Assembly: GCA_027627225.1 (NCBI GenBank)
Contig: CM051029.1
Location: 75,337,078-75,401,077, forward strand
From: Congeria kusceri
Taxonomy: Eukaryota > Mollusca > Bivalvia > Myida > Dreissenidae
Direction: 5' to 3'
Length of the DNA: 64,000 bases
Positions 24,351-50,460 of the stretch are shown piece after piece. The notes beneath the pieces are model-generated. The model was not told the origin of the DNA and ran no database searches. It saw nothing but the letters and a program-made list of their open reading frames with translations. Both the position numbers and the translations under genes were made by a program. Position 1 is the first letter of the stretch. Each line of letters starts with the position of its first letter.

Positions 24351-24452
24351 CTTGTTGTAGGGCGAATTTTCAGCAAAAGTCTTTTGCCGATCGCCATTGT
24401 TAAATGTACGAGAACGATTCAAGCTTGCCTTACTGGAGTTCATCGTCAAATT
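24351..24452 (-). CDS. Candidate cassette exon 5 of the CFAP97-domain gene
   Basis: Acceptor CTTGTATTCAG and donor AAG/GTAACC enclose 102 bp in phase 0-0, reading NLTMNSSKASLNRSRTFNNG then DRQKTFAENSPYNK. The Ser/Asn/Lys-rich, disordered composition suits a linker or tail. It lies on the same strand and downstream of the certain exon 4 (donor at 32164, phase 0) and upstream of the phase-0 terminal exon candidates, so splicing in keeps the frame open throughout. The opposite-strand ORF here has no splice structure. Strong splice sites and phase agreement are seen; membership in this gene is inferred. Confidence 0.5.
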
Positions 24453-24469
24453 CTGAATACAAGATGGAT

Positions 24470-25060
24470 ATTCTGGTACTGACGGATACAGGATGCCTTA
24501 GCTGATGAATTTAGGTCACCATAGATACACTGATACTGAGGGATACAGGTCATACAATATATACTGGTACTGAGGGATACAGGTCAAACAAGATAAACTG
24601 GTACTGAGGGATACAGGTCATACAAGATACACTGGTATTGAGGGATACAGGTCATACAAGATACACTGGTACTGAGGTATACAGGTCATACAAGATATAC
24701 TGATACTGAGGGATACAGGTCATACAAGATACACTGGTACTGAGGGATACACGTCATACAAGATATACTGGTACTGAGGGATACAGGTCATACAATATAT
24801 ACATTTACTGAGGGATACAGGTCATACAATATATACATTTACTGAGGGATACAGGTCATACAATATATACATTTACTGAGGGATACAGGTCATACAAGAT
24901 ATACTGGTACTGAGGGATACAGGTCATCTTGGCTATATTGGTGCTGGTGAATTTAGGTCAGCATAGATACACTTGGATATACAGGTCACATAATGAAAAT
25001 ACTAGTACTGTGGGATATAAGTCACCATGGATAGATTGATTCTAGGGCATACAGGTTGAC
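24470..25060. repeat. 34-bp minisatellite
   Basis: Units close to ACTGGTACTGAGGGATACAG plus GTCATACAAGATAT, period about 34 bp, roughly 15-17 units, degenerating at both ends (GATGAATTTAGGTCACCATA). Stops occur in all frames. Confidence 0.9.
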
Positions 25061-26289
25061 GCACTATATCCGGAATAATGAATTTTTAGTAAGCTACATA
25101 CACATGTATTACATCTACACTATAGACCCTCTACAACCGCTGTTATGACGTTTAGAATATATCTTTCTAATATAATCTAAAAGTATATATTTACCGATGG
25201 CTAAAACAAAGTAAACAAAAAACAATTGTCATTCATAAATTTCATACATAAACAAGAAATTAACATATTAAGCACCTTATATTTGGAGAGATAGTCCATA
25301 AAGAAATAAAAGTTAAATCACAATTTATGCTTTTACATACTCAGCCCAAGATTAAATCTGACAGGGTAGAGTTTATCAATTATTACGTAAGTGGCTCAAG
25401 ACACACCTTAAACCTCAGTCACACATTCTCGATTATGGCTCCCCATAGCGTCCCGACAGCACTACGATACAAATAATAAAAAAGTCGGGAAAGTCGGAGG
25501 TGTTGGAACGCTGTCGGTACGCTGTCCTAAGAATCGGGAGTGCTTTTAGTTGGCTAAGGTCAACCATGTTATGAAAGTCTTGGAAGGTACGCCATGTTCA
25601 ATAACAACTTGTATTCAAATGAATTGTACACATATACTATTTTAAATCAATAGATCAATGCATTACAGCCATATGACTATACAAGTTCTTGATCACAAAC
25701 CTAGTATTAACTGTACATTTTTACCAATGAAATCATTGGCTAACATTTGAGTATAGGACTAAGTTAAAGTTAAAGATTAAAGGTGCTACGTAATCTTTAT
25801 TTTAGTCTCAACTTATTAATTGGTCAATCAATATGCTTGTAACATACTTGCCTTGATTTTCATTTGCTAATACTAAGTTTACATATATTCATAGAAGTCA
25901 AGACTATGAAAGACCTCATTCTCAATTTTGGTCTGAGTGTAAAATCAGTGATCAGGAAACCCATGCGAAATGCGATATTTGCGCATACAACTGAGAAAAA
26001 TGCCAAGAAATGTTCACCGATGCGATTTTCCATTGCACCGAAACTTTCGAGTAGGAATCAAAAAAGCTGCCATACAATACACAATGCTCGATCTGGTTTG
26101 CATTTTGTCACTATGCGGTGAGAATTTATTCGGCAGTCTAAAAAAACAAATTGAATATAAACAGAAGCTCACTACACCTTGAATGGTAAGCGCGAGCCTC
26201 TGCATGGTGTATTTTTCTCGAGTGGAACAATTAGACGCCCGCAATATGTCATTGCTTTAATCCCATAAAAATCAGACGAAACCCCATAA
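25061..26289. other. No gene supported; dispersed-repeat sequence
   Basis: The block at 25440-25560 (CCCCATAGCGTCCCGACAGC and GGAACGCTGTCGGTACGCTG) looks like a dispersed element. Overlapping open frames at 25860-26240 on both strands have no motif or splice context. Nothing further can be supported. Confidence 0.4.
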
Positions 26290-29200
26290 ATTTTCATGGC
26301 CGTAGGATCACAGGGAATGTTCATAGTCATGCCCATCGGATTACTGGGAATGTTCAGAGTCATGCCCTTCAGATTACTGGGAATGTTCATAGTCATGCCC
26401 TTAGGATTGCTGGGAATGTTCATAGTCATGCCCTTAGGATTACAGGGAATGTTCATAGTCATGCCCTTAGGATTACAGGGAATGTTCATAGTCATGCCCT
26501 TAGGGTTACAGGGAATGTTCATAGTCATGCCCTTAGGATTACAGGGAATGTTCATATTCATGCCCGTAGGATTACAGAGAATGTTCATAGTCATGCCCTT
26601 AGGATGACTGGAAATGTTCATAGTCATGCCCTTAGGATTACTGGCAATGTTCACAGTCATGCCCTTAGGGTTACAGGGAATGTTCATAGTCATGCCCTTA
26701 GGATTACAGGGAATGTTCATATTCATGCCAGTAGGATTACAGAGAATGTTCATAGTCATGCCCTTAGGATGACTGGAAATGTTCATAGTCATGCCCTTAG
26801 GATTACTGGGAATGTTCATAGTCATGCACTTAGGATTACAGGGAATGTTCACAGTTATGCCCTTAGGATTGCTGGGAATGTTCATAGTCATGCCCTTAGG
26901 ATTACAGGGAATGTTCATAGTCATGCCCTTAGGATTACAGGGAATGTTCATAGTCATGCCCTTAGGGTTACAGGGAATGTTCATAGTCATGCCCTTAGGA
27001 TTACAGGGAATGTTCATAGTCATGCCCTTAGGATTACAGGGAATGTTCATAGTCATGCCCTTAGGATGACAAGAAATGTTCATAGTCATGCCCATAGGAT
27101 TACTGGGAATGTTCATAGTCATGCACTTAGGATTACAGGGAATGTTCATAGTCAAGCCATTAGGATTACAGGGAATGTTCATAGTCATGCCCTTAGGATT
27201 ACAGGGAATGTTCATATTCATGCCCGTAGGATTACAGGGAATGTTCATAGTCATGCCCTTAGGATGACTGGAAATGTTCATAGTCATGCCCTTAGGATTA
27301 CTGGGAATGTTCATAGTCATGCACTTAGGATTACAGGGAATGTTCACAGTCATGCCCTTAGGATTGCTGGGAATGTTCATAGTCATGCCCTTAGGATTAC
27401 AGGGAATGTTCATAGTCATGCCCTTAGGATTACAGGGAATGTTCATAGTCATGCCCTTAGGGTTACAGGGAATGTTCATAGTCATGCCCTTAGGATTACA
27501 GGGAATGTTCATAGTCATGCCCAGTTCATAGTCATGCCCTTAGGATCACAGGGAATGTTCATAATCATGCCCTTAGGATTACAGGTAATGTTCATAGTCA
27601 TGCACTTAGGATTACAGGGAATGTTCACAATCATGCCCTTGTTATTAAGGGAATGTTCATAGTCATGCCCTTAGGAATACAGGGAATGTTCATAGTCATG
27701 CCCTTAGGATTACCGTGAATATTCATAGTCATGCCCTTAGGATTACAGGGAATGTTCATAGTCATGCCCTGGATTACAGGGAATGTTCATAGTTGTGCCC
27801 TTAGGATAACAGGGAATGTTCATAGTCATGCCCTTAGGATTACAGGGAATGTTCATAGTCATGCACTTAGGATTACAGGGAATGTTCATAGTCATGCCCT
27901 TAGGTTTACAGGGAATGTTCATAGTCATGCACTTAGAATGACAGGGAATGTTCATAGTCATGCCCTTAGGGTTACAGAGAATGTTCATAGTGATGCACTT
28001 AGAATTACAGGGAATGTTCATAGTCATGCCATTAGGATTACAGGGAATGTTCATAGTCATGCCCTTAGGATGACAGGGAATGTTCATAATCATGCCCTTA
28101 GGATTACAGGCAATGTTCATAGTCATGCACTTAGGATTACAGGGAATGTTCATAGTCATGCCCTTACGATAATAGGGAATGTTCATAATCATGCCCTTAG
28201 GATTACAGGCAATGTTCATAGTCATGCCCTTAGGATTACAGGGAATGTTCATAGTCATGCCCTTGGGATTAATGGAATGTTCATAGTCATGCCCTGGATT
28301 ACAGGCAATGTTCATAGTCATGCCCTTAGGATTACAGGCAATGTTCATAGTCATGCCCTTAGGGTTACAGGGAATGTTCATAGTCATGCCCTTAGGATTA
28401 CAGGGAATGTTCATAGTCATGCCCTTAGGATTACAGGGAATGTTCATAGTCATGCCCTTAGGATGACAAGAAATGTTCATAGTCATGCCCTTAGGATTAC
28501 TGGGAATGTTCATAGTCATGCACTTAGGATTACAGGGAATGTTCATAGTCAAGCCATTAGGATTACAGGGAATGTTCATAGTCATGCCCTTAGGATTACA
28601 GGGAATGTTCATATTCATGCCCGTAGGATTACAGGGAATGTTCATAGTCATGCCCTTAGGATGACTGGAAATGTTCATAGTCATGCCCTTAGGATTACAG
28701 GGAATGTTCATAGTCATGCCCTTAGGATTACAGGGAATGTTCATAGTCATGCCCTTAGGGTTACAGGGAATGTTCATAGTCATGCCCTTAGGATTACAGG
28801 GAATGTTCATAGTCATGCCCAGTTCATAGTCATGCCCTTAGGATCACAGGGAATGTTCATAATCATGCCCTTAGGATTACAGGTAATGTTCATAGTCATG
28901 CACTTAGGATTACAGGGAATGTTCACAATCATGCCCTTGTTATTAAGGGAATGTTCATAGTCATGCCCTTAGGAATACAGGGAATGTTCATAGTCATGCC
29001 CTTAGGACTACCGTGAATATTCATAGTCATGCCCTTAGGATTACAGGGAATGTTCATAGTCATGCCCTGGATTACAGGGAATGTTCATAGTTGTGCCCTT
29101 AGGATAACAGGGAATGTTCATAGTCATGCCATTAGGATTACAGGGAATGTTCATAGTCATGCTCTTAGGATGACAGGGAATGTTCATAATCATGCCCTTA

Positions 29201-31712
29201 GGATTACAGGCAATGTTCATAGTCATGCACTTAGGATTACAGGGAATGTTCATAGTCATGCCCTTACGATAATAGGGAATGTTCATAATCATGCCCTTAG
29301 GATTACAGGCAATGTTCATAGTCATGCCCTTAGGATTACAGGCAATGTTCATAGTCACGCACTTAGGATGACAGGGAATGTTCATAATCATGCCCTTGGT
29401 ATTAAGGGAATGTTCATAGTCATGCCCTTAGGAATACAGGGAATGTTCATCGTCATGCCCTTAGGATTACTGTGAATATTCATAGTCATGCCCTTAGGAT
29501 TACAGGGAATGTTCATAGTCATGCCCTGGATTACTGTGAATGTTCATAGTTGTGCCCTTAGGATAACAGGGAATGTTCATAGTCATGCCCTTAGGATTAC
29601 AGGGATTGTTCATAGTCATGCACTTAGGATTACAGGGAATGTTCATAGTCATGCCCTTACGATAATAGGGAATGTTCATAATCATGCCCTTAGGATTACA
29701 GGCAATGTTCATAGTCATGCCCTTAGGATTACAGGCAATGTTCATAGTCACGCACTTAGGATGACAGGGAATGTTCATAATCATGCCCTTGGTATTAAGG
29801 GAATGTTCATAGTCATGCCCTTAGGAATACAGGGAATGTTCATCGTCATGCCCTTAGGATTACTGTGAATATTCATAGTCATGCCCTTAGGATTACAGGG
29901 AATGTTCATAGTCATGCCCTGGATTACTGTGAATGTTCATAGTTGTGCCCTTAGGATAACAGGGAATGTTCATAGTCATGCCCTTAGGATTACAGGGATT
30001 GTTCATAGTCATGCACTTAGGATTACAGGGAATGTTCATAGTCATGCCCTTAGGATTGCAGGGAATGTTCATAGTCATGCCCTTAGGATGACAGGGAATG
30101 TTCATAGTCATGCCCTTAGGGTTACAGAGAATGTTCATAGTCATGCACTTAGAATTACTGGGAATGTTCATAGTCATGCCCTTAGGATTACAGGGAATGT
30201 TCATAGTCATGCACTTAGCATGACAGGTAATGTTCATAGTCATTCCCTTAGGATAACAGGGAATGTTCATAGTCATTCCCTTAGGATTACAGGGAATGTT
30301 CATAGTCATTCCCTTAGAATTACAGGGACTGTTCATAGTCATACCCTTAGGGTTACAGAGAAACGCTCATAGTGATGCACTTAGAATTACAGGGAATGTT
30401 CACAGTCATGCCCTTAGGATTACAGGGAATGTTCAAAGTCATGCACTTAGCATGACAGGTAATGTTCATAGTCATTCCCTTAGGATAACACGGAATGTTC
30501 ATAGTCATTCCCTTAGGATTACAAGGAATGTTCATAGTCATTCCCTTAGGATTACAGGGAATGTTCATAGTCATGCACTTAGGATTACAGGGAATGTTCA
30601 TAGTCATGCCCTGGATTACTGTGAATGTTCATAGTCATGCACTTAGGATTACAGGTAATGTTCATAGTCATTCCCTTAGGATTACAGGGAATGTTCATAG
30701 TCATGCACTTATGATTACAGGGAATGTTCATAGTCATTCCTTCGGATTACAGGGAATGTTCATAGTCATGCACTTAGGATTACAGGGAATGTTCATAGTC
30801 ATGCCCTGGATTACTGTGAATGTTCATAGTCATGTCCTTGGGATAACATTTGGATTACAGGGAATGTTCATAGTCATGCCCTTAGGATGACAGGGAATGT
30901 TCATAGTCATGCCCTTAGGATTACAGGTAATGTTCATAGTCATTCCCTTAGGACTACAGGGGATGTTCATAGTCATTCCCTTAGGATTACAGGGAATGTT
31001 CATGGTCATGCCCTTTGGATGACAGGGAATGTTCATAGTCATGCTCTTAGGATTACAGGAAATGTTCATAGTCATGCCCTTAGGATGACAGGGAATGTTC
31101 ATAGTCATGCCCTTAGGATTACAGGGAATGTTCATAGTCATGCCCTTTTGATTACAGGGAATGTTCATAGTCATGCACTTAGGATTACAGGGAATGTTCA
31201 TAGTCATGCCCTTGGGATTAATGGAATGTTCATAGTCATGCCCTGGATTACAGGCAATGTTCATAGTCATGCTCTTAGGATTACAGGCAATGTTCATAGT
31301 CATGCCCTTAGGATTACAGGCAATGTTCATAGTCATGCCCTTAGGATTACAGGGAATGTTCATAGTCATGCCCTTAGGATTAAGGGAATTTCATACTCAT
31401 GCTCTTAGGATTAAGGGAATGTTCATAGTCATGCCCTGGATTACAGGCAATGTTCATAGTCATGCCCTTAGGATTAAGGGAATGTTCATAGTCATGCCCT
31501 TCGGATAAAGGGAATGTTCATAGTCATGCCCTGGATTACAGGCAATGTTCATAGTCATGCCCTTCAGATTAAGGGAATGTTCATAGTCATGCCCTGGATT
31601 ACAGGAAATGTTCATAGTCATGCCCTTAGGATTACAGGGAATGTTCATAGTCATGCCCTTAGGATTACAGGGAATGTTCATAGTCATGCCCTTAGGATTA
31701 CAGGGAATGTTC
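26290..31712 (+). repeat. 33-bp satellite array, about 160 units
   Basis: Tandem monomers close to GGAATGTTCATAGTCATGCC plus CTTAGGATTACAG, 33 bp, run for 5.4 kb. Variants include TCATGCACTTAGGA, TCATTCCCTTAGGA, GATGACAGG, GGATTACTGGG and two-base-shorter units (GCCCTGGATTACAGG) that shift frame. Higher-order structure is visible: a block ending with the degenerate unit CAATCATGCCCTTGTTATTAA recurs at 27625 and 28925 (1298 bp apart), and the block starting near 27731 recurs near 29029, 29488 and 29881. Because 33 is a multiple of three, long open frames arise on both strands (11-residue repeats MTMNIPCNPKG on minus, ITGNVHSHALR on plus). I read these as repeat artefacts. If the downstream exons belong to the CFAP97-domain gene, the array lies in its intron. 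Confidence 0.95.
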
Positions 31713-31728
31713 ATAGTTATTTGGCCAG

Positions 31729-31815
31729 GCCCCACAACTACAAACATTCTTAAGCTGAATATTAGTCTTAATCTTAAATATTTAACCAATGGAAATCAAA
31801 GCTCAACAGTTACAA
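31729..31815 (-). mobile_element. Truncated MITE end (CAGGCCCCA family) abutting the satellite
   Basis: CAGGCCCCACAACTACAAAC then ATTCTTAAG...AGTCTTAATCTT...AACCAATGGAAATCAAAGCT matches the right end, reverse-complemented, of the complete element at 36354-36513. Only one end is present; it begins immediately after the last satellite unit. Confidence 0.65.
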
Positions 31816-31837
31816 GCTTTCCCATTAGTAAAAATTT

Positions 31838-32092
31838 GTGGCATGTCATGGGTAACCCGAGCTTAATGCATGTGCGTAAAGTGCCATCATGGATGAGCCT
31901 GTGAAGTCTCCATCCGGGATGACACTTTTCACTTTTACGTTATTTTCTGTTTCAAGGTAGTCTTCTCTAAACATACATCCACTGAAGGCGGTAAGTGCCG
32001 TCCAGGATAAGACTGTGTGGACTGCACAGGCTAATCCGGTATGAAACTTTACGCACAGGCTTTAAGTCCGGTTTTCCCACGACATGCCTCAT
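31838..32092. mobile_element. MITE, Dreissena-type hairpin family, copy 1 (diverged)
   Basis: Ends GTGGCATGTCATGGGTAACC and GGTTTTCCCACGACATGCCTC are inverted relatives of GAGGCGTGTCGTGGGAAAAC. Interior has TTTTCTGTTTCAAGGTAGTC and CACAGGCTAATCCGG like the three other copies. No ORF. It lies just 3' of exon 4 of the CFAP97-domain gene. Confidence 0.75.
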
Positions 32093-32163
32093 TTTAAGTT
32101 CAGACTAAGTTTGAGAATGAAAATGGGGCCAGACATTTGTAGACTCAAGTGTCCAGTGCTCAC

Positions 32164-45943
<13,780 letters not shown>

Positions 45944-46054
45944 CTTTGTATGTCCTTGACTATGCATTTCGTTCACTCTACTTCAATCACAACTAAAGTT
46001 ATAAACTTCCACTACACACCTGACAGGTAACTGGGTCACGTGATCAAGCTTACG

Positions 46055-46068
46055 ATCGCCATAACGAC
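46055..46068 (+). promoter_or_regulatory. X-box (RFX-type) motif upstream of the CFAP97-domain gene
   Basis: ATCGCCATAACGAC fits every position of the ciliary-gene X-box consensus RTHNYYWTRRNRAC. It is 112 bp upstream of the chosen start (88 bp from the alternative). A TCACGTGA E-box lies just inside it at 46036-46043. The consensus is loose (a few chance matches expected in 64 kb), but its place at the promoter of a cilium-type gene makes it credible. Confidence 0.5.
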
Positions 46069-46470
46069 GCTACCAAATGTTTACGATTGGCAGCTCGGTA
46101 TCTTCCGTAACTTCCGTTTTTATTTAATAATTGGGCTACATTAAACTAATTGAATACACTTTTTTCTCGAAACCTATCTTTCACTAAAATATTAATTCTA
46201 GTTTAAACAGTACTAGGCCAGTAATACATCTTTATAGCAACTTATGCATGTTCTGCAAAATTAAATCGCTATGATATAAAGATATATTGTTTTGAAATTA
46301 ACAATTTAAGTTATTTTTTACATTTAATAATAACTCCCTCATCTATATGATATAAATATGATGTACAGTTCCTATCCCCGTGTCGGCAGAATTTGATTTA
46401 ATTTTCTTACATATTTAATAATAGCGTTAGGACAGCTGACTGTTGAATCATGTCTCGCCTGTTACCTTTG

Positions 46471-47139
46471 CCACCACCACCACCACCACCACCACCACCA
46501 CCACCACAGCCACCACCACCACCACCACCACCACAGCCACCACCACCACAATCACCACCATCACCACCACCACCATCACCACCATCACCATCACCACCAC
46601 CACCACCACCATCATCACCACCATCACCACCACCACCACACCACCATCACCACCACCACCACCACCACCACCATCATCACCACCACCACCACACCACCAT
46701 CACCACCACCACCACCACCACCATCACCACCACCATCACCACCACCACCACCACCACACCACCATCACCACCACCACCACCACAGCCACCACCATCACCA
46801 CCACCACCACCACAGTCACCACCATCACCACCACCACCACCACCATCACCACCACCACCACCGCCACAGTCACCACCATCACCACCACCACCATCACCAC
46901 CACCACCACCATCACCACCACCACCACCACCACCACCATCACCACCACCACCACCACCACCACCACCACCATCACCACCACCACCACCACCACCACCACC
47001 ACCACCACCACCACCACCACCACCACCACCACCACCACCACCACCACCACTACCACCACCACCACCACCACACCACCATCACCACCACCACCACCACAGC
47101 CACCACCACCACCACAGCCACCACCACCACCACCACCAT
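46471..47139. repeat. (CCA)n microsatellite with CAT and CAG variants
   Basis: About 670 bp of CCA/CAC triplets with scattered ATC, CAG and GCC. Open in several frames (poly-Pro, poly-His, poly-Thr, poly-Val), which is why long ORFs appear; none has a gene context. Confidence 0.97.
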
Positions 47140-47189
47140 GAGCTTAATCGCGACCATCACTATTATCCTCACCATTACTATATAATAAT

Positions 47190-47460
47190 CAGTTGAAAAT
47201 CATCGTCATCATCATCACAATAAAAATAACCCTCATCACCATCATCACCATCATCATCGTAATCATCATCGTAATCATAATTATCGCCACCACCATCACC
47301 ATCATCATTATCATCATCATCGCCACAGGCGTCGTTGTCATTATCAGCACTTCCATCGTAGTCATCCTCAGTGTGATCGTTAAATGATCATCACCATTAA
47401 TGTCATCATCATTAATGTCATCATCATCATCATCATCATTATTATTATCATCAACAACAA
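47190..47460. repeat. (CAT)n-rich simple repeat
   Basis: Degenerate ATC/CAT triplets continue from the CCA array, interrupted by AATAAAAATAACC and GCGTCGTTGTC. Confidence 0.85.
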
Positions 47461-50098
47461 CATCATGCAGATAATAAAGCTTAAACGATCGTCTAAAAAG
47501 AGTTGGTGCATGTATACAATATCAAGATAAAGAATTTCAACGTAATGCGTGTAGCATTATTTTTATGGCGCTGGTTACTTAATATTGCTAGAGCCACTTC
47601 GTTGAATGGGTTATTAATCCCTAACGAAAACTGCTAATTTAGCCTAAATAAACGTAACGCAAAAACTGTAGAACATTTTATAAAAAAGAATATTCATACT
47701 GCTAGACTGTGTTCGCTCAGATGGATGGATGGATGCTTACGTATATTGATTTTACTGCTTTTGTAAGGATATGGTACATTTGCATTGAAAGTACAACTTG
47801 GGTGAACAAACTGATCTCACTTAATTAATATAATAGCACAGGCTCTTGCGACATATATTCTTGGGTAACTAGATACATGATAACATCAATCGAATACTGT
47901 TCAGGCGCGGGTACAAGATTTGGTATAGAGGCGGCGGAATAACTGTACCCACCGACCTATACATTTATTAATTTATTACATGTAATTATATAATTTGCAA
48001 AACAATGACAGTAAAATTGCGCGATATCATAGTTTAGCTTATGTGTAACAAAACATGATAAGACAGATGATAAACCTATATTCGTGTTCATACTCGTATA
48101 TACCACCCCCCTCTAAATCAGCCCTTGTTTTGATTGTGTAATCTTCCAACTGGCCGTTGATTTTTGGAATGAAAGCAGAAGCCAACGGTCTTTTCAGAAG
48201 GTAATTTCCAACAGAGGTATAGTGAAAACTACTTCTTTTCTTGCAGGCTACGAGTCAGTAAATCGAAACATTCTTTAAAACAGCAAAAACCCTGGCCTTT
48301 TTATTTGCCTTTTAATTCTTTAAGATAATTTATGTAATGTGTTTTATAATGTGTATATCATGTGACATATTACAATTACAGTTTCTAAAAAAGTCGATTT
48401 ATAAAAAAATGTTACGTCCAACTAATGGCACCCCTATTTTCGTTGTTTACTTGTATGTAACCGAAATATTCACATGGACGTCCTGGATTAAGACCACTAA
48501 ATTAATGCGCTACATAGGTTATTTTTTACTCGTTGCGAACGTGTTTTTTCTTGTTACCAATGCTTATTCTGAATATTTTGACAATACATTACTGCAATTT
48601 ATTAATTTTAGACAGTAGTATGAAAAATAAAGAGCACGCATTGTAGGGCCTACTTTTGACGCAGTAGGCTACGACTCACTAACAATTGATGCCCCTAAAT
48701 ACCTCGCTTCATCGGTTATTCTGCATGGCACGTTGCATAATGACTGTTTAACTGGCATGTATATAATTCCGTTTGCGTTAGATAATTACCTTAACACATA
48801 TTAGTTCGTTATGAATTTTTATTATGCTGCCGTATACCATTGAATAAGAAGCCATAGCATCCAGTTTAATGGCGGGAAATTTGAACTTCATTCAAACAAA
48901 TGTTTCCTTTTTAGCCAAAATGCACTCATAATTCACTTGCTTTTACTTTCTTTTGCCACCAACAGTCTGTCTAGGCTGTCAGCGTTTTTGATTCTAATAT
49001 GCCATGCGAGAGCACCACATAGATATGTATAAATAATTGGTTCAAATGAAAGAAACCAACTAAACACCGAATCGGATCATATAACACAGATAAGTCACGA
49101 ATAAATTTTATTAATACGTAATATTTATAACAAACGTAAGCTGAATAAAGCAACATGTACAAATCATAGTAATATTTGAGTTTGTTGTAGCCTTCAATAT
49201 TGACATCATAAGGACATTGCGTTTACACACGGACACGCCGGCAGCTTAGATCGCCATTTTCAATTAGTTATTCGATGGGGATTTTATTTAAACCACGGGT
49301 GCCTGTAACAATGTTTATGCGTGTTCAGTATGTATATACACTATTTATAGTGTGTTTGCATATGACAGTAAATACAGATTAATACAGGTACCTCCTTGAT
49401 GTCAATAATGTTAAGAACTGCTGTTCACAAATCTTGCCAATCAAAAAGGCATATCGCAGACTTGCAATACTAAGCGGCGATATATATGTTTGATTTGCAA
49501 CATGAACCGTTGAAAAAAGAAAAATATTCAATTCATATTTTGAAAATATAATGCTCGACAGAATGTTTTCCAGGTGACGAGTAGTCCCCCCCCCCTGGAC
49601 AGGGTGTCACGTGACGTGTTCGTCTCTAGAGCTAAGGAAGGCAGTCAACACAGAGATTGCATTGATCAAGGCAACATGGAACACAATGGCAAGCGCTACA
49701 GAAACGGAAGTATAAAAATACCAATGACTCAATGTGTTGTATGCCAAAGAATGAATAATTCTCCCTTGTACAACTATATGACACTTTCTGATGGTTTTGC
49801 TTGGAACATAAACGTGGGCAATAACAATGCTGTATAAAGAGTATGTCACTATTATATTTTGTAACAGTTGTGTCCACTTGCTAAGTTCTATACTTATCAA
49901 CCAAATTAAAAGCTACTGGCCTTATAAATATAAACAAACTTTATAATTATATATTAAAAATTAATTATTTTGACTTAAGTGTTATCATTTATATATTATA
50001 GATCTACACATGAAATATAAGATGAATACGGGGTACACCAATACCATTACTTAAATTATTGTATCCGACTCTGAAATAAACCGGACTCCAGCTAAACT
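47461..50098. other. No gene supported
   Basis: AT-rich sequence with short open frames on both strands (for example 48337-48618 and 49574-49900) that lack motifs and splice context. A C-run and a TCACGTGACGTG cluster occur at 49587-49618. Nothing else could be identified. Confidence 0.4.
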
Positions 50099-50365
50099 GG
50101 ACCCGTATTCACCAACCCATCCTTAGGCTTAAGGATAAAGAATAGACTTAAACTCAATAAAATATACATGTGCGTTTGAAAATATTATGGGTACCAATGC
50201 TGCTTATGTCATTAACGCATCGTTCTAAATACAAACATGCTATAATTAGAGTTGGTGAATACCAGGTAAGATTCAAATTAACGGCCTGAGTATAACAAAA
50301 CAGTTTTAAGAATATTCTTTATTCTTGGTATTAAGTCTACGAATGGGTTGGTGAAAACGGGCCCT
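50099..50365. mobile_element. MITE with NCCCGTNTTCACCAACCCAT ends
   Basis: ACCCGTATTCACCAACCCAT at the left, ATGGGTTGGTGAAAACGGGC at the right, with AAGAATA/TATTCTT also inverted further in. About 267 bp, non-coding. Confidence 0.75.
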
Positions 50366-50460
50366 GAATGTCGAGGTTTGTATAAACTGAACTACGGTTG
50401 TGATATTTCTGTTACCACCAGTATCTAACAGATAACACAAGACCTAACCCAATGACAAAC

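Noticed and set aside
26172..27518. 448-residue minus-strand ORF of MTMNIPCNPKG repeats, and similar plus-strand ORFs to 31500
   Set aside because: Produced by a 33-bp satellite whose unit is a multiple of three. The opposite strand is equally open, frames break at shortened monomers, and no non-repeat coding part exists.
26290..31712. CRISPR-like array
   Set aside because: Monomers are contiguous with no unique spacers, and the sequence is animal nuclear DNA.
46443..47196. Proline-, histidine- and threonine-rich ORFs up to 248 residues
   Set aside because: All are frames of a (CCA)n microsatellite.
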